The notes: generated by a model from the sequence alone, not told the origin. 64,000 nucleotides of DNA from Cronobacter condimenti 1330 (GCF_001277255.1 NZ_CP012264.1:1922001-1986000), one strand, 5' to 3'; numbered from the stretch's first letter, positions 8,149 to 16,422 are shown. Numbers and translations: made by a program.

Positions 8149-8925
8149 TCAGAAGTTCAGGGTTTCACCATCTTCCGGGATAAACACGCTGTCCTGAATA
8201 TGGTGTTGCGCGACATACTCGCGCAGCTCATCGCGGCTTAACAGGCAGTGGTTTACGGCTTCCATATGCGAGGCCACAATAGCCGCGTCGGGTAAATGTT
8301 CATGCGTACGCCGCACATCTTCTTTACCCATGATGATAGCGCCCACGCCATCGACCGTGGCGAAACCGGTGTTCAGTACCACCACGTCAGGGCGGAACGT
8401 TGTCAGGCTCTCTTCATAGGGCGTCACCCAGATCGTATCGCCTGCAATATACAGCGTTTTTTCGCTTTCATGTTGCAATACCAGACCGCAGGCATCGCCC
8501 AGACGTTCGGCAAGCTCAGGGATCGCATAGGCGGCATCGCTGCCGTGCTGGCCATCGGTTTTGGTAACGCACACGCCGTTAATAAGGGTTTCCGGCGTAA
8601 GTGCCTGTACCTGCGTAAACCCCTGCGAGCGTAACAGGGCCGCGTCCTGCGCATGTTGCGTATAAATAAGTTGGTCTTTTGCAATAAGGGTCTGCGCGGC
8701 ATCGTCCCAGTGATCCGGATGCGTGTGCGTGACGATAATCACGTCCACATCCAGCAGCGATTCAACACTTACCGGCAGCGCGACCCGCGGATTACGCAGA
8801 TGAGACTGCGCCGTACCGGCAAACCCAGGCCAGGCCTCTTTTTCTGCAAGCATAGGATCGATAAGAAAACGCGTACCTGCATATTCCAGTTTCAGGGTGG
8901 CGTTGCGTATTTGTGTCAGTTTCAT
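8149..8925 (-). CDS. Metallo-beta-lactamase-fold hydrolase
   Basis: A 258-residue single-domain protein. THTHPDHWD at about residues 73-81 is the HxHxDH metal-binding motif. Further conserved parts are the AGDTIW strand and a late SHMEAVNH histidine segment, placing it in the UlaG/L-ascorbate-lactonase-like branch of the MBL superfamily. ATG at 8925 is chosen because GGAG lies five bases upstream; a GTG two codons earlier is less likely. It is upstream of the GlxA-type regulator. The substrate is unknown. Confidence 0.87.
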   Translation of the reverse strand: MKLTQIRNATLKLEYAGTRFLIDPMLAEKEAWPGFAGTAQSHLRNPRVALPVSVESLLDVDVIIVTHTHPDHWDDAAQTLIAKDQLIYTQHAQDAALLRSQGFTQVQALTPETLINGVCVTKTDGQHGSDAAYAIPELAERLGDACGLVLQHESEKTLYIAGDTIWVTPYEESLTTFRPDVVVLNTGFATVDGVGAIIMGKEDVRRTHEHLPDAAIVASHMEAVNHCLLSRDELREYVAQHHIQDSVFIPEDGETLNF

Positions 8926-9087
8926 AGTCACTCCGTGCGCGAAAGGGGCCGGAACGTCGGACCCGATGGCAGAGAGTATAAAAAAGGGATAATGACAGCG
9001 TGAGCTGGCCAGTGGTCATTCTTCGATGTAATCGGGCCACAATGAACGGCGCGCTTACCCCGGATGAAGGATAAGCGCGCTCAGAGG

Positions 9088-10002
9088 TCAGAGCGTGCCT
9101 GCCAGTGCTGCGAGCGCCAGCAACACGCCGGTCAGGATGTTATGCAGGAAGTGGTTAAAGCTCTGGGCGCGGTTGGTGAGATCCAGATGCCACGTCTGCC
9201 AGAGCAGATACGCGGCAATGATGACCATGCCGAGTGCGTAAAGCCATGACATACCGAGCAGCGCGCCGCCAATGGACCACAGCAGCAGCGTTGCCAGATA
9301 AAACCCGGCGATAATCATTTTCCCGTGTTCGCCAAAGAGCAGGGCGGTGGATTTGAGGCCGATACGTTTATCATCCTGCGCGTCCGCGTAGGCATACGCC
9401 GTGTCGTAGGCTATCTGCCAGGCGACGGTGCCAAGCCACATCAGAAGCGCGCCGGCGGGTACGGTGCCGTTAATCTGCGTCCAGGCCATCAGCATGCCCC
9501 AGTTGAACGCCGCGCCCAGAATGGCCTGCGGCCAGTAGGTAAAGCGTTTGCAGAACGGATAGAGGATAACCAGCGGTACCACGCACACGGCCATGAGGCG
9601 CGTCAGCGGGGTGAGAAACCACAGCAGCGATGCGGCGGCCAGCAACTGTATAACGAAAAACGCAATGGCTTTGCGCACGGAGATCGTGCCGCTGGCGAGC
9701 GGGCGAAACCGCGTTCTTTCCACATGCGCGTCGAAATGACGATCGGCGATGTCATTAATGGTGGAGCCTGCGCTGCGCATCAGAAATGCGCCAAGGCAGA
9801 AAATGATCGCGGTATCTAACGCAGGCCAGCCGTGGGCGGCCTGAAACAGGGCGGCGATACAGGGGAAGAGGGTCAGCCAGATCCCTACAGGGCGGTCAAC
9901 ACGCGCCAGCCGCAAATAGGGCCGGAAAGCGGGAGAGAACCAGCGGTCCACCCAGTCGTTATGATGAATATCACTTAGATCAGCACTTTTCTCAGCGGCC
10001 AT
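9088..10002 (-). CDS. UbiA-family prenyltransferase (4-hydroxybenzoate type)
   Basis: A 304-residue integral membrane protein with about eight hydrophobic segments. Both Asp-rich motifs that bind Mg and prenyl diphosphate are intact: NDIADRHFD at about residues 83-91 and DAQDD at about 207-211. The text around them (HVERTRFRPLASG, YPFCKRFTYWPQ, GLKSTALLFG) is close to 4-hydroxybenzoate octaprenyltransferase, so ubiquinone-type ring prenylation is likely. I use ATG at 10002, with GGAG 11 bases upstream. The usual ubiC partner is absent here, and ubiA in Enterobacteriaceae normally sits beside ubiC, so this is probably a second UbiA. The acceptor substrate could differ. A weak GC-rich hairpin follows at 9049-9080. 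Confidence 0.85.
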   Translation of the reverse strand: MAAEKSADLSDIHHNDWVDRWFSPAFRPYLRLARVDRPVGIWLTLFPCIAALFQAAHGWPALDTAIIFCLGAFLMRSAGSTINDIADRHFDAHVERTRFRPLASGTISVRKAIAFFVIQLLAAASLLWFLTPLTRLMAVCVVPLVILYPFCKRFTYWPQAILGAAFNWGMLMAWTQINGTVPAGALLMWLGTVAWQIAYDTAYAYADAQDDKRIGLKSTALLFGEHGKMIIAGFYLATLLLWSIGGALLGMSWLYALGMVIIAAYLLWQTWHLDLTNRAQSFNHFLHNILTGVLLALAALAGTL

Positions 10003-10042
10003 TCTTGCTATCACTCCGGAAATTATAGATCTGACGAACCAC

Positions 10043-10074
10043 AAATCCGGGCCTGCGCAAACAGGCCCGGATTT
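10043..10074 (-). terminator. Hairpin after the HD-domain gene
   Basis: A 13-bp perfect stem (AAATCCGGGCCTG with its complement) and a six-base loop lie between the HD-domain gene stop (10122) and the UbiA-like gene. The T-tail on the minus strand is short, so it may act as a terminator or an RNA-stabilising hairpin. Confidence 0.6.
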
Positions 10075-10121
10075 AGTGTAGTGTCAGTTCAGCAGGTTAC
10101 GCTTAAAATGTGAAGAGTTTG

Positions 10122-10763
10122 TTAGCCTTTCCAGCGTGACTGGCGAATCACCTGGCAGAAGTTAAGCGCCGTAAAGCCGGGGTCTTTGTCCTTAATGACA
10201 TCGGCTTTGACATTGCCGAAGGTGGTCTGCGGCTTATGGCGGATGCCGTTATAGAACGCCTCGATGATCTCTTCTTTAAATGCCGCCGGGCGCGGATGCT
10301 GCGCGGTAACAGCCGTGATCTCCGCTTCGCTGAAATGCTCGAAGCCTATCCCCAGTACGTCCATCTCCACGCCTGCCGTCACCAGCGCAATTTCGGGTGC
10401 CATAAACTCCGGGATGCCCGGCGTGGTGTGCAAAGCGATCGCCGTCCAGACTTTATCTATATCCGCGCTATCAATGCCGTAACGTTGCAGGAAGTCACGC
10501 GCCGCATTCGCGCCGTCTACCTCGAAGCGCTTATCGCAACTGCAATGCTCATGGGTGAGGCCGATATCGTGGAACATGCAGCCGATATAGAGCAGCTCCT
10601 GATCGACATTGAGGCCGCGCTGCATGCCCGCAAGCGCCCCCCAGTAATAAACGCGGCTGGAGTGATGAAAGAGTAAATCAGATTCGGTGTCGCGGATAAA
10701 GGCGGTGGCGTCGCGCGCCATCTGGCTGTCGGGAAGGCGGATGCCGGTGATGTTAAGACTCAT
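10122..10763 (-). CDS. HD-domain hydrolase, cyanamide-hydratase-like
   Basis: A 213-residue cytoplasmic protein of the HD metal-dependent phosphohydrolase superfamily: His33/His34 (LLFHHSSRVYYW), the HD pair at about 65-66 (GCMFHDIGLTHEH) and a distal AIALHTT helix. The arrangement resembles the cyanamide hydratase (Ddi2) subgroup more than nucleotide phosphodiesterases. ATG at 10763 has AGGAGCG seven bases upstream. It is divergent from a GlxA-type regulator at 10877, whose DJ-1 domain belongs to the isonitrile-hydratase-like superfamily. Small nitrogenous or xenobiotic substrates are conceivable but not shown. Confidence 0.8.
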   Translation of the reverse strand: MSLNITGIRLPDSQMARDATAFIRDTESDLLFHHSSRVYYWGALAGMQRGLNVDQELLYIGCMFHDIGLTHEHCSCDKRFEVDGANAARDFLQRYGIDSADIDKVWTAIALHTTPGIPEFMAPEIALVTAGVEMDVLGIGFEHFSEAEITAVTAQHPRPAAFKEEIIEAFYNGIRHKPQTTFGNVKADVIKDKDPGFTALNFCQVIRQSRWKG

Positions 10764-10876
10764 AGTACGCTCCTGTGGGTTGTGTTTGCGTAAGATAGAG
10801 CGCATGCTTGATGTCCGAAAGCGTCTTATAACGACGATTTAAGACAAAGTGATGGTTTGCGACACGGAGTATGAAC

Positions 10877-11839
10877 ATGGGCCATGAAATCGCCGTCCTG
10901 GCGGTGCCAGGCGTACAACTGTTGGATGTCAGCGGCCCGCTGGATGTGTTCGCCGAGGCCAACCGGCTGATGAAGCGCCAGATCTATCTTCCTAAATTGA
11001 TAGCGTTTGAGAGCGAGACCATTGCGTCCTCTTCCGGCGTGCGGGTGACCGCGGATATGACGCTTGGCGCTACGTCATTTTATACCCCGGACACCTTTCT
11101 GGTCGCGGGGGCGCCTGGCATTGAGCAGGTGGATCCGGAGCCTGCGGCAGTAGCGCAGATCCGCGCGCTCTGCGAGCGAAGCCGCCGATTTGGCTCCGTA
11201 TGCAGCGGCGCGCTGCTGCTGGCGCGCACGGGCTTGCTGGATGGGCGTCGCGCTACTACCCACTGGGCGTGCGTGGGAACACTCGCGGCGCGGTATCCTC
11301 AGGTGAAAGTAGATGCCGATGCGCTGTATATCGCAGACGGGCAGGTGCGCACCGCTGCGGGCGTGACGTCCGGACTGGATCTGGCCCTGCGACTGGTGGA
11401 AGAAGATCTCGGGCGCGACGTGGCGCTGGAGTTAGCCGCGCAACTGGTGATGTTTTTCCGCCGGCCGGTGAATCAGTCTCATTTTAGCCGTGCACGCGAG
11501 GTGTCGCTGACCGGGCGCACCGCGCTTCAGGAGGTGCAGCGCTGGACAATAACCCATCTGGATACGGTGAAAACGGTCGCCATGATGGCGGCGCATTTGG
11601 AGATGAGCGAACGCCACCTGAACCGGCTGTTTCAGCAGGAGCTTGGCATGACACCGCGCCAGTGGTTAGAGCGCGAGCGTGTAGCCCGCGTCCGGCAATT
11701 GCTTGAAGCGAAAAACCTGCCGCTGAAAACGCTGGCGCAGATGAGCGGGTTTTCCTGCGCGGATGTCATGCGTCGCGTATTCTTCAGGGTGACCGGCATG
11801 ACGCCTTCCGCGTACAGCAGGCTCACGGCCCGCACCTGA
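10877..11839 (+). CDS. GlxA-type regulator: DJ-1/PfpI domain plus AraC HTH
   Basis: A 320-residue regulator. Residues about 3-180 form a DJ-1/PfpI domain (HEIAVLAVPGVQLLDVSGPLD; nucleophile elbow FGSVCSGALLLARTGLLDG; ATTHW). Residues about 215-315 form the AraC-type DNA-binding domain (MSERHLNRLFQQELGMTPRQW). ATG at 10877 is preferred over 10871 because GGAG is seven bases upstream of it and only one base from the first. It is divergent from the HD hydrolase across 113 bases, making that gene its probable target. Confidence 0.88.
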   Translation: MGHEIAVLAVPGVQLLDVSGPLDVFAEANRLMKRQIYLPKLIAFESETIASSSGVRVTADMTLGATSFYTPDTFLVAGAPGIEQVDPEPAAVAQIRALCERSRRFGSVCSGALLLARTGLLDGRRATTHWACVGTLAARYPQVKVDADALYIADGQVRTAAGVTSGLDLALRLVEEDLGRDVALELAAQLVMFFRRPVNQSHFSRAREVSLTGRTALQEVQRWTITHLDTVKTVAMMAAHLEMSERHLNRLFQQELGMTPRQWLERERVARVRQLLEAKNLPLKTLAQMSGFSCADVMRRVFFRVTGMTPSAYSRLTART

Positions 11840-11872
11840 TACACCGTTTTACTGATGATAAAGGAGCGCGTT

Positions 11873-12166
11873 ATGAAAAAACGCCACGCTTTATTGCTTT
11901 ACGTAAGTCTCTTCATGAGCCTTCCTGCGTTTGCCTCAAGCGATGAGAGCTGGCAAACGCTCGTTGCAGACCTTAATCGTGCCTGCCTGAGCGAGGCCGG
12001 AATGACGGAGGTTCAAACTTCTAAACCGGTGCTGTTCCCGGACGAAACCGGCAAAGTGGCGCTGCTGCTAAAGGGCAGGATGGCGAAGGTAAAGCAGAAG
12101 GTGAGCCTGATGTGTCTTTATGACAAGGCGAAGAAAAAAGCGTATGTCAGCGAATATCAGTGGTAG
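11873..12166 (+). CDS. Small secreted protein of unknown function
   Basis: A 97-residue product with a Sec signal peptide (MKKRHALLLYVSLFMSLPAFA, cleavage after about residue 21) and a basic C-terminal half with two Cys residues (at about 40 and 83) that could form a disulfide in the periplasm. ATG at 11873 has AAGGAG upstream. It starts 33 bases after the GlxA-type gene and could be co-transcribed with it. I do not recognise the family. Confidence 0.72.
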   Translation: MKKRHALLLYVSLFMSLPAFASSDESWQTLVADLNRACLSEAGMTEVQTSKPVLFPDETGKVALLLKGRMAKVKQKVSLMCLYDKAKKKAYVSEYQW

Positions 12167-12326
12167 CGCAGCGCAACAGTGCATCTTTGATGCCGTACGG
12201 CATAATGTTAAAAACATGTACCCGCAGCAGGCGTGATTACGCCGTTTCCCGAATGGGGGTGACGCGCTTAAACGGTAACTACTGCTGAGGCGCGACGTGT
12301 CTGTCACGATCGCGCCTATTAACGCG

Positions 12327-12551
12327 TCAGGCGGTCTGTTCGGGGAAAGGCCGGTTCATTCCTTCTGCGACAAAACGGATGGCCTCGGCGTATATTTTCT
12401 TCGTGCCATCGACCGAATGTGCTTCGGATTGTTTGAGTTGTGCCAGGATGTTCTCCGTTTGCACCGGGGTTCCTGAGGCAATTAAGCGGGACACTGCATG
12501 TCCTATCGCTCTGTAAATTTCATCCATGCTATGCGATTTACCGATGTCCAA
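12327..12551 (-). CDS. AriR/YmgB-family small regulatory protein
   Basis: A 74-residue acidic, helical protein. The core IGHAVSRLIASGTPVQTENI followed by LAQLKQSE resembles E. coli AriR (YmgB), a small dimeric biofilm/acid-resistance protein, in its central helix-turn-helix pair. E. coli ymgB lies in the BluR-repressed ycgZ-ymgAB operon; here the gene stands alone beside tRNA genes. The flanking 12167-12326 and 12552-12819 show no further genes by eye. The family call comes from sequence resemblance in memory and is moderate. Confidence 0.72.
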   Translation of the reverse strand: MDIGKSHSMDEIYRAIGHAVSRLIASGTPVQTENILAQLKQSEAHSVDGTKKIYAEAIRFVAEGMNRPFPEQTA

Positions 12552-12819
12552 TCAGAACGCTCCTGTTAATCAATCTTCACGTACCGGCAGGTACCGGCTT
12601 AAGTGTGTAAAAATGAACATATCCAGAGCGAAAATCATACCGGGCGCGAAGAAAAAACGTTAATCATTTTTTTGCCTTCAGGCGTGCCGCGTGATGTGTT
12701 TTTACAGACGAGAGAAAAGGGTTTTTAAAACGAGCGCGGTAACGCTGTACGCTTATTTCGCAGGAAAAGAAGTGATGTTCAGCAGAAGGAGAAATCAGGA
12801 ACTACCGGGATAAGCAGAA

Positions 12820-12896
12820 TGGTGCGTCCGAGTGGACTCGAACCACCGACCCCCACCATGTCAAGGTGGTGCTCTAACCAACTGAGCTACGGACGC
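12820..12896 (-). tRNA. valW: tRNA-Val (anticodon GAC), second of tandem pair
   Basis: A 77-base cloverleaf on the minus strand with encoded CCA. Acceptor arms GCGTCCG/CGGACGC, D-loop AGCTCAGTTGGTTAGAGC, anticodon stem CCACC/GGTGG around CTTGACATG giving anticodon GAC, and T-arm GGTTCGAGTCC. It is separated by nine bases from the upstream copy. Symbol given by order only. Confidence 0.97.
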
Positions 12897-12905
12897 ACAT
12901 TAGGA

Positions 12906-12982
12906 TGGTGCGTTCAATTGGACTCGAACCAACGACCCCCACCATGTCAAGGTGGTGCTCTAACCAACTGAGCTATGAACGC
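12906..12982 (-). tRNA. valV: tRNA-Val (anticodon GAC), first of tandem pair
   Basis: A 77-base cloverleaf with encoded CCA. Its anticodon arm and D-arm are identical to the neighbouring copy, but the acceptor stem is GCGTTCA/TGAACGC and the T-stem differs by paired changes. It is first in the transcript from the promoter at 13007-13035. Symbol given by order only. Confidence 0.97.
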
Positions 12983-13006
12983 AATGCTGTGTTGCAGCGG
13001 GGACGA

Positions 13007-13035
13007 ATATTAACGGCAGCCCCGACGCCTGGCAA
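13007..13035 (-). promoter_or_regulatory. Sigma-70 promoter of the tRNA-Val pair
   Basis: On the minus strand TTGCCA (13030-13035), a 17-base spacer and TAATAT (13007-13012). The -10 is followed by the GC-rich discriminator TCGTCCCC, typical of stringently controlled stable-RNA promoters. The predicted start is about 17 bases before the first tRNA. Confidence 0.75.
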
Positions 13036-13151
13036 GGGGCAAACGTCAATTTTCTTTCAGAATTCACGCGATTGCCGCGTATTTGCGCAGAATGCTGACA
13101 AAGTGATCGGCCGGGCGTGACGCGGTCAATATACAGCGGGTCAGCGGCAGA

Positions 13152-13177
13152 CAAAAACGCCGCCCCGAAGGGCGGCG
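13152..13177 (-). terminator. Terminator of mdtK
   Basis: Eight-base stem CGCCGCCC/GGGCGGCG with a tetraloop, read on the minus strand and followed by TTTTTGT, 7 bases after the mdtK stop. Confidence 0.88.
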
Positions 13178-13183
13178 CTGATA

Positions 13184-14557
13184 TTAATGCGCAGCGCGCG
13201 CAAGAATGGTTTCCGAGGGCTGGCGTTGCAGGTAGCGCATACGCCACATCATCATGATGGCGGCAGACGTCAGGCCGAGAATAAAGCCGAACCAGAACCC
13301 AGCCGGGCCCATCGGCTCGACGACCCAGTCAGTCAGCCCCAGTATGTAGCCGCTCGGCAGTCCCAGCACCCAGTAGGCGATGAAGGTAATAAAGAAAATC
13401 GAACGGGTATCTTTATAGCCACGCAGCACGCCGCTGCCGATCACCTGGATTGAATCGGAGATCTGATAAATCGCCGCCAGCAACATCAGGTGCGAGGCGA
13501 GGGCCACCACCGCCGGATTGTCGTTATAGAGCAGGGCGATAGGCTCGCGGAAAACGACAGTGAAGAGCGCCGTCAGCACCGCAAGGCAGATCCCGACCGC
13601 AATGCCTGTACGCGCGGAGGTTTGTGCCTCAAGCGTCGAACCCTGCCCCAGACGAAAACCGACGCGGATAGTCACGGCGGCACTCATCGACATCGGCAAA
13701 ACAAACATCAGCGAGCTGAAATTGAGCGCTATCTGGTGGCCCGCCACGTCGACTATCCCAAGCGGTGACACCAGCAGCGCCACCACGGCGAAGAGCGTCA
13801 CTTCGAAAAAGAGCGCCAGGGCGACCGGCAGGCCTATCTGCGCGAGACGGCGGATAACCGGCCAGTCGAAGCTGCTCGCAGTGGGCTGCATACGGATATC
13901 ACGCATTGAGCCTGCGCCTTTAACCCAGAAATGCATACAGATAAACATCACCCAGTACACTGTCGCCGTCGCGACCCCGCAGCCGACGCCACCCAGTTCG
14001 GGCATCCCGAAATGGCCATAAATAAAGATGTAGTTCACCGGAATATTCACCAGCAGGCCGATAAAACCCATCGCCATGCCCGGCATTGTTTTGGCAAGCC
14101 CTTCGCACTGGTTACGCAGCACCTGGAAGAAGAGATAACCCGGCGTCCCCAACAGCAGTGCGCGCAGGTAGTTAACCGCTTTGTCGGCAAGTACAGGATC
14201 GATGTTATGCATCGCGCGGATGATATGTCCGGCGTTCCACAGCACCAGCATAATCAGCACAGAAACCAGGCCTGCCAGCACAAAGCCTTGCTGAACCTGA
14301 TGCGCGATGCGGTCGCGACGCCCGGAGCCGTTAAGCTGGGCAATAACGGGCGTCAGGGCCAGCAGCAGGCCGTGACCAAAGAGGATCGCAGGCAGCCAGA
14401 TAGAGGTGCCGATGGCGACCGCCGCCATATCGGTGGCGCTGTAGCCGCCCGCCATGACCGTGTCGACAACCCCCATTGAGGTCTGGGCGATTTGCGCGAA
14501 AATCACCGGGATTGCCAGAGCTAATAACTGACGCGCTTCGACAAAATACTTCTGCAC
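13184..14557 (-). CDS. mdtK: MATE-family multidrug efflux pump MdtK
   Basis: Inner-membrane cation/drug antiporter (norfloxacin and other toxic compounds in the family). The 457 residues equal E. coli MdtK in length, with 12 predicted membrane segments. Near-identical blocks include the N-terminal MGVVDTVMAGGYSATDMAAV, IAQLNGSGRRDRIAHQV, GHFGMPELGGVGCGVATA and QVIGSGVLRGYKDTRSIF. It lies between the tRNA-Val pair and divergent ribE, as in E. coli. Confidence 0.97.
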   Translation of the reverse strand: MQKYFVEARQLLALAIPVIFAQIAQTSMGVVDTVMAGGYSATDMAAVAIGTSIWLPAILFGHGLLLALTPVIAQLNGSGRRDRIAHQVQQGFVLAGLVSVLIMLVLWNAGHIIRAMHNIDPVLADKAVNYLRALLLGTPGYLFFQVLRNQCEGLAKTMPGMAMGFIGLLVNIPVNYIFIYGHFGMPELGGVGCGVATATVYWVMFICMHFWVKGAGSMRDIRMQPTASSFDWPVIRRLAQIGLPVALALFFEVTLFAVVALLVSPLGIVDVAGHQIALNFSSLMFVLPMSMSAAVTIRVGFRLGQGSTLEAQTSARTGIAVGICLAVLTALFTVVFREPIALLYNDNPAVVALASHLMLLAAIYQISDSIQVIGSGVLRGYKDTRSIFFITFIAYWVLGLPSGYILGLTDWVVEPMGPAGFWFGFILGLTSAAIMMMWRMRYLQRQPSETILARAAH

Positions 14558-14792
14558 GTGAACACCTGTATATTGTTGTTATTTGAAAGACAAAAAAGCC
14601 GCCGCAACGGGCAGCAAGAAGAAAATGCAGGGGAATGTGTCAGACTATTGTAGCGAGAGTTCACTATTAAGCCAGTGAAATAATGCGCTTAAGGGCGCGC
14701 AGGCTGGCAAGGGGATATTCCACCTGTTATTGTTCTGGTTATGAATCTTGCGGCTGCGCGCCGCCATTTTAGCGAATCCAGGAGTAGCAAAT

Positions 14793-15443
14793 ATGTTTAC
14801 CGGTATTGTTCAGGGCACGGCGAAAGTGGTGGCCATTGATGAGAAACCGAATTTCCGCACCCATGTGGTGGAGCTGCCGGACGCGCTGCTGCCGGGGCTG
14901 GAAACGGGCGCGTCGGTCGCGCATAACGGTTGCTGCCTGACGGTGACGGAAATTAACGGCAATCGCGTGAGCTTTGATTTAATGAAAGAGACGCTGCGTA
15001 TTACCAATCTCGGTGATTTACAGACGGGTGACGTGGTAAACATTGAGCGCGCGGCAAAATTCAGCGATGAAATTGGCGGTCATTTAATGTCAGGACATAT
15101 TATGACCACCGCTGAGGTTGCGAAGATCCTGACGTCTGAAAATAACCGGCAGATCTGGTTTAAATTACAGGACCCGACGCTGATGAAATATATCCTGCAC
15201 AAAGGGTATGTTGGCATCGACGGCATCAGCCTGACGGTGGGTGAGGTCACGGCGACGCGTTTTTGCGTGTATCTGATCCCGGAAACGCTCCAGCGCACCA
15301 CGCTTGGCACGAAGAAGCTGGGCCAGCGAGTCAATATCGAAATCGACCCGCAAACCCAGGCGGTAGTAGACACGGTAGAACGTGTACTGGCCTCCCGCGA
15401 GGCCGCAGCGGCGATCACTGCGCAACTGCATCCCGCCGAATAA
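14793..15443 (+). CDS. ribE: Riboflavin synthase alpha chain
   Basis: Catalyses dismutation of 6,7-dimethyl-8-ribityllumazine to riboflavin. The 216-residue product has two tandem lumazine-binding barrels, the first opening MFTGIVQGTAKV with NGCCLTV and the second containing GHLMSGHI and YVGIDGISLTV. The C-terminal trimerisation helix starts near VVDTVERVL. ATG at 14793 follows AGGAG; the longer upstream frame is not needed. Divergent from mdtK. It is convergent with the LacI-type gene, whose stop is only 14 bases away, an arrangement not seen in E. coli, where cfa is adjacent. Confidence 0.97.
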   Translation: MFTGIVQGTAKVVAIDEKPNFRTHVVELPDALLPGLETGASVAHNGCCLTVTEINGNRVSFDLMKETLRITNLGDLQTGDVVNIERAAKFSDEIGGHLMSGHIMTTAEVAKILTSENNRQIWFKLQDPTLMKYILHKGYVGIDGISLTVGEVTATRFCVYLIPETLQRTTLGTKKLGQRVNIEIDPQTQAVVDTVERVLASREAAAAITAQLHPAE

Positions 15444-15457
15444 CCTGTGCGCGGGGC

Positions 15458-16378
15458 TTATGCGCTCACCAGCGTTCCCCGCACCCGTTCGCCCGTCGCG
15501 CCGCCGGCCAGCAGCGCCACCGCCTGACGGGCGATACTTTCCAGCGAATAAGTAATCGCTGGCACACCCTCAAGGCCCACGCCGCGGCCCGAGCTCTCCA
15601 GGCTGAACACCAATACCTGCTCCGGCACCGCAAAGCGATATTCGCGCAGCATTGCCATCGCCTCATGGGCTTGTCTGTCGTCGGTGACCAGCAACGCATT
15701 AAATTTTACGCCGCTGTTAATGAGCTTTTGCAGCGCGATGCGCAGCACCGGTTCGTCTTCAATCACGCGCTGGCGATGAAAGGGCACCAGATGGTTTTCC
15801 GCCGCCTGGCGATATCCTTGTAAGATCTCCGCCGCGGCGTCGCCTGACGGGAAATTAATCAGGGCAATGTCGCGCCGCTGGTGGCTGCACAGGTATTGCA
15901 CTGCCGTCTGGGCGGCGTACAGCCAGTCATACTGAATGCCCTGCCCAGTCGCCGCGCTCAGGCAATCCACCAGAATGACATCGTCATCAAGCGACGGGAG
16001 GGGAAAACGGGCTCCGACAATCATCAGCGCGTCGCATAAACCGGAATCGAGTTCGGCGCGGGCGCGCGTGACCTCCTGCGCGTTACTCGCAAAGCGCAGC
16101 AGCAGATGTTTCCCGTGCTGGCTGAGCTGTTTTTCCAGCGCCTGCAGCCAGCAGGTCGCCTGCTGGATATGTTCGCTTGCACAAATTACGCCAATGCAAT
16201 TTGTCGTCTGACTGGAGAGCGACTGCGCGATGGCGTTCGGCTGATAGTTGAGCATTTCAGCGGCGCGCAGCACGGCCAGACGGCTCTCTTCCTTGACGCC
16301 GCGATTGCCGCTCAGCACCCGTGAGACGGTGGCTTTGGAAACGCGCGCCAGGCGCGCGACATCATTGATGGTGGACAT
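15458..16378 (-). CDS. LacI-family regulator of the beta-glucoside cassette (AscG-like)
   Basis: A 306-residue repressor-type protein. The N-terminal helix-turn-helix STINDVARLARVSKATVSRVL and hinge YQPNAIAQSLSS are classical LacI/GalR. The ligand-binding domain is periplasmic-binding-protein-like but short at the C-terminus compared with AscG (about 336). ATG at 16378 has AGGAAAA upstream. It is last in the minus-strand order EIIC, GH1, regulator, suggesting autoregulation together with the catabolic genes. The perfect palindrome at 19233-19248 upstream of EIIC is its probable operator. The inducer is unknown, likely a (phospho-)beta-glucoside. Confidence 0.87.
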   Translation of the reverse strand: MSTINDVARLARVSKATVSRVLSGNRGVKEESRLAVLRAAEMLNYQPNAIAQSLSSQTTNCIGVICASEHIQQATCWLQALEKQLSQHGKHLLLRFASNAQEVTRARAELDSGLCDALMIVGARFPLPSLDDDVILVDCLSAATGQGIQYDWLYAAQTAVQYLCSHQRRDIALINFPSGDAAAEILQGYRQAAENHLVPFHRQRVIEDEPVLRIALQKLINSGVKFNALLVTDDRQAHEAMAMLREYRFAVPEQVLVFSLESSGRGVGLEGVPAITYSLESIARQAVALLAGGATGERVRGTLVSA

Positions 16379-16422
16379 CGTATTTTCCTGCAAAGTGTGG
16401 CGGCACTATGGCCGCCACTCGG

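Noticed and set aside
12585..12600. Short direct repeat TACCGG...TACCGG upstream of the AriR-like gene
   Set aside because: Only six bases per copy; expected by chance in GC-rich DNA.
12552..12819. An integrase remnant or tRNA-derived attachment repeat beside the tRNA-Val genes
   Set aside because: No integrase-like frame, and I saw no second copy of the tRNA 3' end in the left 12 kb by eye.
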